From Rhizophagus irregularis (lineage: Eukaryota > Glomeromycota > Glomeromycetes > Glomerales > Glomeraceae): a DNA stretch of 64,000 bases. A program made the translations under genes and the position numbers. Below are positions 35,759 through 47,813 of this stretch, in pieces (position 1 is the first letter of the stretch; each line of letters opens with the position of its first letter). Below the pieces are notes generated by a model. It was given only the letters and a program-made list of their open reading frames with translations. It did no database searches and was not told where the DNA came from. The stretch is taken from assembly GCF_026210795.1 (NCBI RefSeq), contig NC_089429.1, forward strand, positions 7,411,001 to 7,475,000, in the 5' to 3' direction.

Positions 35759-36729
35759 TCATTCTAACTTATTTAATTCCTCCAAAACATCCTCTGGTAT
35801 TCTCCTGTGAGATTTATATTTTTTTACCGCATATTCCACTAATTTTCCGTCAATACCTTTCCTATAAAGGTCCATATAGCGCCAACATTTTCTTGAAAAC
35901 TTTCTAATAGTAATTAAAGTTACTGAATCAAGACTTTCAGGAACCATTTTTTGCAATCCCTCCCATGAATAATCACAGTTTTCACGAGAATACCTTTTGG
36001 CAGCACCCCAATATCTTTCAATGAAATTTAATTTGCAATAAAATTTAGGGAAAAAAATGCATTTATGTCTTGCATTTTCAATTAATTCTTCAATAGCACC
36101 TTTTTGAGCAAGAAAATCGGGTTCTAAGGATATTACTCGACGTGCACAGCAGGAAGTTCTTGAGCTATCCTGACACTTTTCTTTGCATTTGCTACATTCT
36201 AATACCAATCCTCTGGGTGGCCATTTTCCACATTCCATTAACACTTGTTTAATTCCTTTGGGCTTACCTCGAAGTTTCTCATCATAATGTGTTGTTGGAA
36301 ACACCATTGACTGTAGCTGATTATTTGGCCCAAAGTAAGTATTCCGCATGACTGGTTGTTTACCACCTGGGTTTAAGTTCATTCGACTTGCAACTAAAGC
36401 ATCTTTGCTAAATGCAGCATGATTAGAGCTATTATCAAAAGCAAATACTGCTACACAATCTGGATATAAAGCCTCAAAAATAGGAATTGCTTTATATTCA
36501 ATTTGTTCCAGAAGATGTTCTGCTGTCCAATATCCCTCTTGATTTGTGCCAGGTTTTAAGTAACATCGTGCTGCTTTGGGTACATGAGGATGTTTTTCTA
36601 TATCAGCTTGCTGCAAACGCAGATGTCCATCAACTTCGGTTAGAAATTCACTAACCATAATTGATCTTCCATTTCCTTTTTTTCGTAATGGCATCTCCCC
36701 ATTCCTAGTCCACAATCTGCATTTTCTAT
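35759..36729 (-). pseudogene. D transposase, C-terminal half
   Basis: Directly inside the E insertion the frame continues from RKCRLWTRNGEMPLRKKGNG and SIMVSEFLTEVDG to the stop at 35759. Motifs: PGTNQEGYWT; second acidic residue in VFAFDNSSNHAAF; NTYFGPNNQLQSMVFP; a Cys-rich insert (LECSKCKEKCQDSSRTSCCA); and FFPKFYCKLNFIERYWGAAK with the third acidic residue in the IS630/Tc1-style position, followed by RYSRENCDYSWEGL. This is a large fungal DDE transposase type that resembles IS630/Tc1. No stop interrupts this half. The first acidic residue lies in the other half (45033-46411), severed by the CACTA element. Confidence 0.85.
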
Positions 36730-36949
36730 CACAGGTCGAACAGATGTCATTGTCGCAAAATTTGCCTGGAATTTTTCTGGCAAATTGAGAATTATCCCGG
36801 TGAATTGGGGTAAATTGTGTTACAATTTTGGGATAATGGAGGTCTTACAATTTGGCAAATTTTGTCAAAATGGCAGAATTCTTACAGAATTCCTAATTCA
36901 AATGTTGAGAAATTTTTCAGTAAATTATCATTAAATTGTGGGAAATTTT

Positions 36950-37695
36950 AGGCAAATTTTTAGTAATGTTATGCAAACGAAGTGTAAATTGTGGTGAATT
37001 TAGTCAAATTTTTAGTAAATTTATGCAAATGTAATGTAAATTGTGGTGAATTTTAGGCAAATTTTTAGTAATTTTATGCAAACGTAATGCAAATTGTAGT
37101 GAATTTAGTTAAATTTTTAGTAATTTTATGTAAACGTAATGCAAATTGTGGTGAATTTAGTTAAATTTTTAGTAATGTTATGTAAACGAAGTGCAAATTG
37201 TGGTGAATTTAGTCAAATTTTTAGTAATGTTATGTAAACGAAGTGCAAATTGTGGTGAATTTAGTCAAATTTTTAGTAATTTTATGCAAACGTAATGCAA
37301 ATTGTGGTGAATTTAGTTAAATTTTTAGTAATGTTATGTAAACGTAATGCAAATTGTGGTGAATTTAGTTAAATTTTTAGTAATGTTATGTAAACGAAGT
37401 GCAAATTGTGGTGAATTTAGTCAAATTTTTAGTAATGTTATGTAAACGAAGTGCAAATTGTGGTGAATTTAGTCAAATTTTTAGTAATGTTATGTAAACG
37501 TAATGCAAATTGTGGTGAATTTAGTTAAATTTTTAGTAATGTTATGTAAACGAAGTGCAAATTGTGGTGAATTTAGTCAAATTTTTAGTAATGTTATGTA
37601 AACGAAGTGCAAATTGTGGTGAATTTAGTCAAATTTTTAGTAATTTTATGCAAACGTAATGCAAATTGTGGTGAATTTAGTTAAATTTTTAGTAA
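36950..37695. repeat. Left subterminal array of E, 52-bp units
   Basis: About 14 copies of a 52-bp unit with the core gcaaattgtggtgaatttag, then tcaaatttttagtaatgtta. Two variants alternate (aaacgaagtg and aaacgtaatg; tcaaa and ttaaa) in blocks, suggesting expansion of higher-order units. In CACTA elements such arrays bind the element's own DNA-binding protein. Confidence 0.9.
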
Positions 37696-38088
37696 TGACG
37701 CCAAATTTACCAAATTTGAAATAAAAATTGTCAAAAATATTACATATATTTTGATATTTATTATATAATCCATTAATATCCCTACATATTCTTCCTACAC
37801 CCTTACTGTTCTTTTTCTTTTTCTTTTGAGGTTCTCTTAGGAACATTATCATGAATATGTTCCTGTTCTTGGGACGATGGTTTGGATGATGATTTTTTAT
37901 TTGTTTTTTTCGATTGATCACGTATGTTGTCAATAACTTCCTGCAATTCATCAAGTGCTTCGTTGTTTTTGTTTGTGGATTTTTTATTTTTTGAAATTCT
38001 TTTTGATGATCATGTTTGTTGAGAAGTTTTCCGTGATGATGAGTGGTAATGATGGGGTTTTGGAGGATTGTTTAGATCGTTTGTTTGA

Positions 38089-39931
38089 TCATCGTCCCGA
38101 TGTCTGTGATAATGACGTTTCCTCTTGCTCCAGCTCGTTTACCTCATCCTCACCCTCTTCTTCTTCATCAGATTCAGCATTTATATCTAATTTATCGACG
38201 TTGAGACCTTAAAAGAAAAATTTAAAAAATTTTCTAAAAATTCCGTTCCATAAAAAAAAAAGAGAACGGTAATACTCAATTACCATAACTTTGTTGACTT
38301 TGTTGACTTTGTTGACTTTGTTCCTCCTCTTCGCTCTCCGATTCCGACTCATCATCTGATTCTTCGTCAATAGATTTATGGACTGAGGGAGATTCTCGCT
38401 TTCCGTCTTTAAGTGTCCACCAAATTAAATTTGGTGGTGCTTTCTTATTTTCCAAAATTCATCTTTAAGGATACGAGGACGTACTCTCTTATTTTCTGGA
38501 AAATATTTTTCCACGTACTCGTCAATTGAATGTAGAAGGTTCGTTAACTAAAAATAAACATGTATTAGAAATAGATAAACTTCTGTTGTTTTTGAGGTTT
38601 GGCATTTTTCCAAAATTCGAAAGCATGCAAGGAAATTGATATGTCGAGATTTGGCGAAACCAGAAGTACCAATCACGTATTGATAAAGACATTTTAGTGT
38701 CACTGCGCATAAACAAAATGAATTGTCTGACTTACTTCATCAGATCTCCATGATAATTTGTAAACAAAAAGGTTTTTGCGGTCTGTGGATGCGTTTGGAT
38801 CATTCTCTGGATCACTCTCTTCAGGAGAGTGGTATTCGTTCTTGTTTAATATTTCATTAATATCCTTGATCCCGCGTTTTTTAAAAGATTTTCGATAATC
38901 AGGGTGATTCTTCATGGCTAATGCGCCCTTCATCCTTCGTTCCCGTTTCTGAAATTAAAATAACTATTAGTAATTTTCAATATTACCTAAAAATTTGGAA
39001 CTTGATTAACTTACTTCTGATAAACGGTTGATTATATGGCTCATTATTTTTTTTTGTTTTATTTCTGCCTCGTTAAGCTGGCTTTCTTTCTATTTACGTC
39101 GGCCATTTTTATGCAAATCCGAGAATACATCCCGAACTATACTTAATGTTGCACGAATACCACGTTATTCAAGAAGTGATTGGATACGGGGGATCAGATC
39201 CTTTTCCAATTGTGGTGCAATCTCGCCGAACTTCTTCGTATAATCGATGGGAATTTCATCGATTTTTGCGCTACGAATTAGAATTTTAATTTCGTTCTAT
39301 AAAATGAAAATTGATAAAATTAATGAGTTTAAACGTCACATAAATAATAAAAATATACCAAAACAAACTTTTATTTCTTTTCGATGCTTCTTATTATATT
39401 GTTTTTGTGCTGTCTCTTGCAACGAATGTAGATCTTTTTCAGGAATATATTCCTCATTGTCTTGTTTATCAAGTTCATCTTCGTCATCGTCATCATCAAC
39501 CTGAATATATTCTATTTGTCGATTTTGTCGTGAACGTTTTTGTGAGTTCAGAGAACGCTCCAGCATTCTCGTTATTTGCCCGAACCCAGTGGACATTTGT
39601 TCTTGAATTGACGACATTCCCCGTTCAAGTCGTGAAATACGTTCTTAATGTACAAAAAAATAGTAATTTTTAAATTAAGTTTGCTATTTAATCAAAATTT
39701 CGAATGATCTGCCAAATTATTCGCCAAAACGTAAATTATACCTTTAGTATCCAGACTTGATGACCTATTTAATCGATTATGATTGTGTATTTGGTCGATA
39801 GATTCAGCTGAATTTAAGTGTGATAAAGAGCGAACTGTCCGAATGCCCTGTCCATCATGAGAAGCGTCGATGGATAAAGGAGAATGTAGTGTACGAGTAC
39901 GACGCATTAACAAACTTCTTTTTTTGGTCAT
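38089..39931 (-). pseudogene. Second CACTA gene (TnpA-like accessory protein)
   Basis: A multi-exon minus-strand gene starts MTKKRSLLMRRTRTLHSPLS at 39931. Exon 1 ends at 39742; exon 2 starts at 39643 (RISRLERGMSSIQEQ; an acidic VDDDDDEDELDKQ tract); exon 3 has IRSAKIDEIPIDYTKKFGEI; exon 4 has NHPDYRKSFKKRGIKDINEI. Later exons have [34 protein letters not shown], an acidic/Gln tract, and LNVDKLDINAESDEEEEGED with a stop at 38089. Exon 3 contains two in-frame stops (after SLLE and after GRRK) and the later part needs one frame change, so it is probably inactive. By position and divergent orientation it is analogous to the DNA-binding accessory protein of CACTA elements; no domain was recognised. 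Confidence 0.6.
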
Positions 39932-40631
39932 TATCAGAAAAGAAATGAAGTAAAAGCTAGAAATGTGAAAGGAACGAACGTAAAATTGAAGAAACGTAAA
40001 GTAAAAAAAGAGTTGAGTAAAAAAAAAATTAGAAAGGAACAAAAATAAAATAATTTGAAAATTGTAAAGACGATTTTAATGTAAAGGAACAAAAATTGCA
40101 AAATCGACGTTTGTATTGTAAAAAAAAAATCACTCTTTATATATTTATTCCAATTAAATGTTTTCTTCGCGTAATTGTTTGAAATAATTAAATAATTTTT
40201 GAATTGTTCTATTTTGGTCATCGCTGATTTTGGAAAATAGTTAAATAGTTAAATGATTTGAATTATTCTATTTTGGTCATCGCTAATTTTGGAATTAGTT
40301 AGCCAATCGCTAAGTATATTAAGAATATAATTAAGAATAATTTGGAATTTAATATATAAATTTAGTCAAACAAGGTTACGAGGAGTATACTGAAAGTTAA
40401 ATTTATTGTTATCGCTGATATATTTAAGTATATAATTAAGAATAATTTGGCTATAAAAAGTTAAACAAGGAGTATACTGAAAGTTAAATTTTATTGTAGA
40501 TCTGTTAAAATGTAACATATTCACTTTCGATTATGTATTGATCTACAATTGATGTATTGATGTTCGAAAAAAATATACAATTGATGTATTGAAGCTCGAA
40601 AAAAAATAAAAATGTATATACAATTGATGTA
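39932..40631. promoter_or_regulatory. Divergent intergenic region of E with repeats
   Basis: This 700-bp region between the two divergent CACTA genes must hold both promoters. It contains paired repeats: attctattttggtcatcgct at about 40206 and 40264, ggagtatactgaaagttaaa twice, and acaattgatgtattga about three times just before the transposase start. No exact TATA box could be fixed. Confidence 0.45.
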
Positions 40632-43600
40632 TTGATGTTCGAAAAAAATAAAAATGTATCGTCTGATTATTTATTACAGCGAAATGCTGGTATTTTAATT
40701 AAATTCACATTTTGTAAAATTAAATCAAAATTTGAAAAAATGATGAATGTTAATGAAAGACGCGTTAAAACAAGAACTAAAGAAAAATGTTATTGTAATA
40801 AATGCAACGGAAAGTATGTTGATCCAAGAACCAAACAAAAACATTCAATGAGTCTAAGTCTTGATGATGCAACTACTTCAAATGACCCAATGAGTATTGG
40901 ATCGTCATTCGTTAATGAAGAAATCTCTATCGACCCTCAAGAAAGCACATCATCATCAGAAAATTTGTCAACATTTTCTTCGAAAAGGAGAAAACGAAGC
41001 AGGTATAATACTTATTTGGAGCGTGACACTCAAATGCAAAATATAAATGACAGTGATGATAACAATGACAGTAACGAAGAAACTGATAATTATGGCGATA
41101 GCGATGATGAGGATGATAGCGATGATAACGATGATGGGGATGATGGGGATGATAACGATGATGGGGATGATAGCGATGATGGGGATGATAACGATGATGG
41201 GGATGATAACGATGATGGGGATGATAGCGATAATGGGGATGATGGGGATGATGATGGTGAAGAAACCAACATTTTTGAAGATTACTCTCCACCGAATTAT
41301 GATTTTCCAAACAATATTAATGAAAATCTGCAAAATATTGAAGATTGGATAATTGTGTTTGTTTTGAGGTATCAAACTAGGTTTCGGCTAGCAGATACCG
41401 CAATCGATACATTAATTAAATTCATCAAACATATTTTAACAAATTTTAATTACGATCGTTTTAAAGATTTTCCTACTTCGTTGTATATTGCAAGAAAGAA
41501 ATTAGGATTGAAGCATCAATTTGTCAAATTTTCTGTATGTCCTTCATGTCACAAATTACATAATATAGATGATGTTAAACAACACACAATCCAACAACAC
41601 AAAGCAATAAAAAAATGTGGTCATGTACAATTTCCAAATCATCGTTCACTTCGACAATGCAATGCTCCATTATCAGAACAAAAAGAACTAGACAATGGTA
41701 AAGTCGTTAATGTGCCATTATTAATTTATCCGATGCCCAGTATAAAAGAGCAACTTTTACAAATGTATCAAAGGCCAAACTTTGAAAAAAAATCTTAAAT
41801 TATGGGCCGATAGAAGCGTCAACGACCGAGTCTTATGTGATGTATATGATGGTGAAATTTGGAAGAATTTCTCAAATAGTGGAATAATAGTGGATGATGA
41901 ATCTGACGAACAAAGATTTTTCAATAAAGAACATGCGGATGATCATTTGGGTATTATGATTAACGTCGATTGGTTTCAGCCATTTGAAAGGACAATTCAT
42001 AGTTCTGGTGCTATATATGGAGCTATTTGCAATCTCCCAAGAGAATTGCGCTTTAAACCCGAAAATATGCTCATTTTAGGATTAATGCCAGCCCTAATGA
42101 ACCAAGCCTACATCAGATAAATCATTACTTGGCGCCAATTGTTGATCAATTTCAAACTTTTTGGGAAGGAGTGGGATTAGACAGAACTTCTGAACATTTA
42201 TCCGGAAGATTGATAAAATGCGCAGTAATTGCTTGTTGCTGCGATATACCAGCTGCTAGAAAATTATGTGGCCATTATTCAGCCAATGTAAGCTGTCACA
42301 GATGCTTAAAGGTTGCAAGAAATAGAAATTTTAGTGGCATGGATGATATTGACGAATGGTTTGTTGCTAAAAGCGCGAATAGTCATCGAGAAATGGCTTT
42401 GGAATGGAGAAAATGTAAAAGCAACGAAGCTAGAAAAAGACATGCGAAGCAATATCACGCGAGATGGTCAGAAATGCTCCGTTTGTCTTATTTCGATCCA
42501 ATACGATTTTTACCTGTGGACCCGATGCATAATTTATTTATAGGAATTGCATCATTTATCGTAAAACAGCTTTGGTTAGGACATGGTAAAATAAATATGG
42601 ATGATCTGACGAAAATTCAAAAAAACATGAACAATATTCATCCACCATCAGAAATCGGTCGAATTCCTCATAAAATAGATATTGGGGAAGGATTTTCCAA
42701 TTTAACGGCTAACGAATGGAAAAATTTTTTCCTGATTTATGCCAGAGTCGTTCTTTGGGATTTTTTGGACCAAGAAGATCGGAAAATCTTAGTACATTTC
42801 AGCCAAGCTTATTCTATATTAGTCCGAAGGATTGTTACAATCAAAAATTTAGATAACGCATATGAACATTTAATTGAAATTTTGAAACTTATCGAAACGA
42901 ATTACGGAGAAGTTTCAATAACACCAAATTTACATCTTTCATTACACTTGAACAAATGTTGTAAAGATTACGGTCCTCTTTACTCATTTTGGTGTTTCTC
43001 CTTTGAAAGGATGAATGGAATTCTTGGTTGGTATTTACAATAATATTATTCAAATTATTCAGAATTATTACTTACGATTTTACAATTATACAGGGAGTTT
43101 ACCTAATAGTAGACGAAAAATTAAACCGGAAATTATGCGATTTATGATGCAGAGTTCTCAAATTGAACGAAGATTCAATATATTGGCTCTAAATCATCAG
43201 GCCATTTTTCAAATACTTGATTTAAATGATGATACAACTGACGATAATGAAAATGAATCTCTCGAAAGTGAGGAATTACAGGCATTTTTAGACATATCTG
43301 AAAAGCTGGTTTCTGGCGGGGCAACAGGAACGGAGGAATATCCTGGAGAACTTTTAAGTCCGATAAAATTGAATGTCATATTACCGGATGATATTTTGGA
43401 TTTACTAGTTGATTACTACAATCGCGCTTATGAAGAATATAATTTTAGCCGACCATGGTTAGATCCTTCTTCATCAACCGAAAATTACATTGCTGTAACT
43501 GGAAATATCACACAATGTGGCAGATTGCGCATCGGTGCAGAATATTTTGGGTCAATATTATCCAAAAGGTATATTAGAAGCTCTTATATTTTAGCACGTT

Positions 43601-43944
43601 TTATAGAACAACGTGGAAATGATATAGACACATATCCCGGCCAGGTACAATTCTATTTCAAACATACAGTTCATCTTCTGAATGGTCTGACGGAACATTA
43701 TTTGGCTTTTGTGAATTGGTATAAACCCGCTGCGACCGCAAACATCAGATTTTTTTTTTCCAGCGAAGATTCTGATGATTTTACGAATGATCCGGAACTT
43801 TGGAAAAAGGAGTTTTTTAATTCTTCAGTTGATAGTATAATTCCGGTTCATCACATATTAGGTAGATTTGTTCCAGCAAAATTTAAATACAAACGTACTG
43901 AATACTTGGCCATTTTGCCGTTAAATAGAAGATTTCACATTTAA
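40632..43944 (+). pseudogene. CACTA Tnp2-type transposase (three single-base indels)
   Basis: Family Transposase_21 (Tnp2) by motif: N-terminal zinc-like motif CYCNKCNGKYVDPRTKQKH; an acidic repeat region (Asp/Ser/Asn/Gly, 41050-41270); a second Cys/His segment (CPSCHKLHN, KKCGHVQFPNH); then catalytic-domain motifs MINVDWFQPFERT, YGAICNLPRELRFK, SCHRCLK, LSYFDPIRFLPVDPMHNLFI and SFERMNGILG. The last motifs give Asp, Asp and Glu in typical positions (inference). Start codons at 40632 or 40740 are both in frame; 40740 is closer to the first motif. The frame breaks three times by single bases: in the A8 run at about 41787, at about 42087 (a G missing from the expected PGPNEPS motif), and at about 43030. 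Apart from these the gene is continuous. Confidence 0.9.
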
Positions 43945-44149
43945 ATTTACCATAATAAATAATTTTTTTTTTTTGCGAAATTATCCGATTATTATATCAA
44001 ATTATTCAATATTCAGTAAATAATGTCGCATTTTTTTAGTAAATGATCTAATTTTTCGATAAAATGTTACATCTTTCTAGAAAATGTCAACAAATGTACA
44101 TTTTGCAAAAAAAAGTGTCAAAAAAAATAACATTCTAACGAAAAATGTA

Positions 44150-44790
44150 ACATTTGACCAAAAAAACATGAAATTTGCATGAAATTTGCTAAAAAATGCG
44201 GAATTTTCATAAAAAATGTACCATTTGGCAGAAAATCGGAATATTTGACAAAAAAAAAGCAAAATTTGATTTTAATTGACAATGTTATAACAATGTTATG
44301 AAATGTTGTTACAATGATATTACATTGGTGGCAAAATGTGGAATTTTCATAAAAATGTACCATTTGGCAGAAAATCGGAATATTTGACAAAAAAAAAGCA
44401 AAATTTGATTTTAATTGACAATGTTATAACAATGTTATGAAATGTTGTTACAATGATATTACATTGGTGGCAAAATGTGGAATTTTCATAAAAATGTACC
44501 ATTTGGCAGAAAATCGGAATATTTGACAAAAAAAAAGCAAAATTTGATTTTAATTGACAATGTTATAACAATGTTATGAAATGTTGTTACAATAATATTA
44601 CATTGGTGGCAAAATGTGGAATTTTCATAAAAATGTACCATTTGGCAGAAAATCGGAATATTTGACAAAAAAAAAGCAAAATTTGATTTTAATTGACAAT
44701 GTTATAACAATGTTATGAAATGTTGTTACAATGATATTACATTGGTGGCAAAATGCAGAATTTTCATAAAAATGCACCATTTGACAAAAA
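44150..44790. repeat. Right subterminal array of E, 139-bp units
   Basis: About 4.5 near-identical 139-bp units with the core atttggcagaaaatcggaat, then caatgttataacaatgttat, are followed by diverged copies out to 44900. The open frames that recur every 139 bp on the minus strand are artefacts of this array. Confidence 0.92.
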
Positions 44791-45032
44791 AAAGCAAAAT
44801 TTGATTTAATTGACAATGTTATAACAATGTTACGAAATGTTACATTTGAGGTGTAATGTAGCATTTTCCCAAAATTTCATAAGATTTGCTAAATCGGACA
44901 ATGTTGTAACAATGCTATTCCAAAAAATTGCTCAGCGTAATGTAGCATTTTCCACAATTTCTCACCATTTTCCAGAAAAATGGGGAATTTGCATTTTTTG
45001 AATTTTGGACAATAGTGCCCCTTCGACCTGTG

Positions 45033-46411
45033 TATCATTTGAATAAAAAATGCATTCATCATGAATTACCAGGATTCTCTCTTTCTCTCCTTCAGGTAAG
45101 TTAGGATGTATTTGATCCATAGATTCACCTTTATATTTGGACATATATTTTTCATGTTCAAACATTTTTTCTAAGAATTCTTTTCGATATTGTAAAACAT
45201 CATCTCTTTCATGCCCATCATAATATATTCCACGACGATATTGTTGAAATGAATAACCAAGAACGTTAAGCCCTTTATTTAATATATATAATAAATATAA
45301 TAATTAATATTTGGGTTTATTAAAGAAAATTTAGTTTAAATTCTTCACTTACATCTTGCTGCAGTCATTAAAGCAATGGATTTTTCTCTAGTGATTCCAA
45401 TGCTAGGAAATAATTCAGTTTCAATGAATTTTTTAAATAAAGCTGGTGTGGCTTTGAAATCTTGTTTTCGAATCCAAATATGACATCTTTCTGCAACATC
45501 TTCATCATCAATTATTCTAATTGTTTTTTGATGTTTTCCACATCTAGATTCTGGGAGTTTATTATTCAGTAACCAATATTTTGTAAGATATCGGATTTTT
45601 TATGCTTTCCATACACCACCATCAATAAAAATTTTTTGGGCAACTTCCAAACTAATATCAATTTTTCTGTGTCCATTATTATTATTTAACAAGGTTAGAT
45701 ATTCAAATATTGCTCTTTTATAATTATACTCAGCAACTGTTAATTGATTATGTTGTTTCTCTAACTGTTTTTTTAGATTCTTTATTTTTTCAGTTATTTT
45801 GTAAATATATGGGTTAACAACTTCACTTTCTGAATCACTTGAAAAAACTTCTAGTGTATCAGCTCTAGATAATTGTGGATTAGTAACTTGGGTACTACTA
45901 ATCTTAAAAAAATTTGTAATTTTTTCAGTGCCGGCTGCAGCTTTAGTTAACGTACCATTTGGACCATATTTGTCATAATATGTTGATTTTGGTGTTTTTC
46001 CTGTTTTATATGACCCTCACTTCATTTTTTCTAGTTAATTATCATCTTTCCATACTAAATCGAAATTTTTAATCTTTGGTGGAGTTTGATTTCAGCTTCC
46101 ATTTCCTCTGGTTCGTCCCATCCACTATCATCATCATCACCCCACGCTTCATCATCAAAGAATTCAAAATTAATATCATCAGCTGGTATATCATCAACAA
46201 AACTTGAAGAATCGCCACCATTATCATCAAAAGAATCAGTGTCATTATTAAAATAGCATGAACCATCATCGAAAAAATTATTATCATTGTAAGATACTTC
46301 AAGTATCAAAGAGTCCCAGCCATCTTTACATGTTATTTTAGTATTATACTTACCGCCTACTGTACGTGGTTGTTCTTTTGATTTTCTTTTTTGTTTAGAA
46401 GGAAGCGGCAT
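45033..46411 (-). pseudogene. D transposase, N-terminal half
   Basis: The start is MPLPSKQKRKSKEQPRTVGG at 46411, followed by an acidic region (FDDNGGDSSSFVDD, EEMEAEI). A frameshift near 46080 and stops near 46044 and 46023 follow, then YYDKYGPNGTLTKAAAGTEK, a coiled coil (EKIKNLKKQLEKQHNQL), a stop near 45601, and RYLTKYWLLNNKLPESRCGK and FKKFIETELFPSIGI. An 80-nt intron (45352-45273) joins MTAAR to WLNVLGYSFQQYRRGIYYDG. Next are QIHPNLPEGEKERILVIHDE and CIFYSND, whose Asp-Glu is the probable first catalytic acid, cut by the CACTA element at 45032. The other half resumes at 36729. Confidence 0.82.
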
Positions 46412-47813
46412 TTTTTTTTTATTTTTATTTTGTATATTTTTGTATTAAAAAAGGAGAGCAACTAAAAATCAAAAGGCAACAAATTAACGATAGAAACAAT
46501 AGACAAAGTATATAATTGTTTAAATTATAATTGAGATTGTCACGTGATCTAAATCTCGCATTTTTATTGGCCGAAACCCCTGTAAATACCCCTGCAAAGT
46601 AAGTCTGAATCTGGCTACCTACTAATAAAATACTATATTTTTAAACACTGATAACTTTTTAAATAACTAAGCTAGTTCAAAAATATAAGCCGATTTTCTA
46701 AAAGAGTATGACTTAAACTACATAAAAATTGGTTTGATTTTTTAATAATATACAAATTGAAAAACTAGATATATTTAGAGTTTATGCTAAATTTTTGATG
46801 AGTTTAGGTGTTACGCACCATATAAAAATTTATATAATATATTTGTTTATTGTATTTCATTATAAACTAATGATTGATGAATCAGGTACATGATAATGAG
46901 ATTTATATTTTATTATATGCATTTTTTGATTAAATTAAAGTAAAATTACTTAATTTTTGAATTCTTTTGTTTATAAATTTATCATCTGAACTGTCTTTTA
47001 AATATCATTATTTATAATATTAAATTAACCTATACTTAAATAATTTTGTTTATTAATTTTTTTTTTTGCAATATTAGAACTTTTTTTTCTTCTTAGCATA
47101 TTGAAAAAAAAATCTGAAGTAAAATAATAATTAATATTACATTAAATGTGGCTAAAAAAGATCTGTAATGCAAAAATTAGACTAGTTTCAATTTTAACTA
47201 AATTTTGTCAGTATATTTAAATTATAGATTTTTAAACAGCTAAAACTTAGCCAAAATTTAATTTAGAAAAAAAATAACCGATAATTTTTAAAGCTAATGA
47301 TCATATCTATAAAAATTATCGGTTAAATTTTTTACTTCAATATAAAAAATTTTTTTTTAGAAATTTATAATTAATCAATTGTTACTATACATAAGTAGTT
47401 GAGTATAGAGGTTCTGCACTATATAAATTCAAAAGCTATAATTTGTAAATATGTAATTCGGCCAGAATTATGCACTTAACTCCGGCAGGAATTATGGAAT
47501 TTCCTAAAAAGGAAATTTAGGTTACACAAAATGCCCTATAAAATCGATTTTTGTTGAATGGCTATCTCCTAAAAAGGAAATGATCGATATATCAGTTTTG
47601 GCTGAAGTTTAAAATTATGAATTAATTCCAGCCAGTATTATGAATTCAGCTGAAATTATTAGTAAAATCAAATCTGAAATCTGAATCAAATCTGTCAGAT
47701 CTAATCTGATCAGATTCAGATTTTAAATAAGCCTAATCTGAATCTGATCTGATTTAATCTGATTTGATCTGAATCTGACAGATCAGATTTTTTTCGGAGT
47801 ACTAATTGCTAGT

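Larger units (their letters stand above)
36730..45032. mobile_element. CACTA (EnSpm) element E, nearly complete
   Basis: The termini are CACAGGTCGAA...TTCGACCTGTG, flanked by an exact 3-bp duplication, tat (36727-36729 and 45033-45035), the signature of CACTA elements. Each end has a subterminal tandem array: 52-bp units at 36950-37690 on the left and 139-bp units at about 44150-44790 on the right. Two divergent genes lie inside: the Tnp2-type transposase (plus, 40632-43944) and a second gene (minus, 39931-38089), sharing an upstream region at 39.93-40.63 kb. It is inserted in the D transposase gene. Confidence 0.95.
35617..46819. mobile_element. Element D (IS630/Tc1-like transposon) inside G
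   Basis: Perfect 26-bp terminal inverted repeats begin GGTGCGTAACACCTAAACTC and continue atcaaa. The flanks atat (35613-35616 and 46820-46823) give a 2- or 4-bp target duplication. With the CACTA element E (36730-45032) removed, D is about 2.9 kb and carries one minus-strand transposase gene in two halves (46411-45033 and 36729-35759). The stop codon lies about 140 bp from the left end, as expected for a compact element. Confidence 0.9.
35403..47421. mobile_element. Element G (Tc1/mariner-like, TA TSD) inside F
   Basis: The ends are CGGTGCAGAACTTCTATA and the complement of TAGTGCAGAACCTCTATA, flanked by TA (35401-35402 and 47422-47423). Termini and TA duplication fit Tc1/mariner (pogo/Tigger-type) elements. 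Without nested D, G is about 0.8 kb and has no coding sequence. The assignment rests on 18-bp ends with three mismatches. Confidence 0.6.
34998..47804. mobile_element. Element F (non-autonomous, 9-bp TSD) inserted in LINE
   Basis: The ends are AGTGCTCC(TAAC) and the complement of TAGTACTCC. Subterminal arrays of gatctgaatctgatc-type sequence lie at 35008-35228 on the left and about 47670-47795 on the right. The 9-bp duplication attgctagt is exact (34989-34997 and 47805-47813). Joining the flanks over one copy gives an uninterrupted LINE frame, strong support for a true insertion. Without the nested element G, F is about 0.79 kb and non-coding. Confidence 0.8.

Noticed and set aside
36950-37695. 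CRISPR-like 52-bp periodic repeat
   Set aside because: The whole unit repeats with no unique spacers; it is the subterminal array of the CACTA element.
37646-37954. 102-codon minus-strand frame starting MMNCRKLLTTYV
   Set aside because: It overlaps the 3' end of the accessory CACTA gene in another frame and runs into the 52-bp array; another frame (KTNKKSSSKPSSQEQEHIHD) is at least as protein-like, so no separate gene is claimed.
40927-41375. Long frames on the minus strand and another plus frame over the Asp-rich region of the Tnp2 gene
   Set aside because: His/Pro/Tyr-, Ile- and Met-rich frames are shadows of the gatgatgggga minisatellite that encodes the acidic stretch.
44077-44864. Repeated minus-strand frames starting MSNIPIFCQMVHFYENST
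   Set aside because: They recur every 139 bp because of the subterminal repeat array of the CACTA element; they are not genes.
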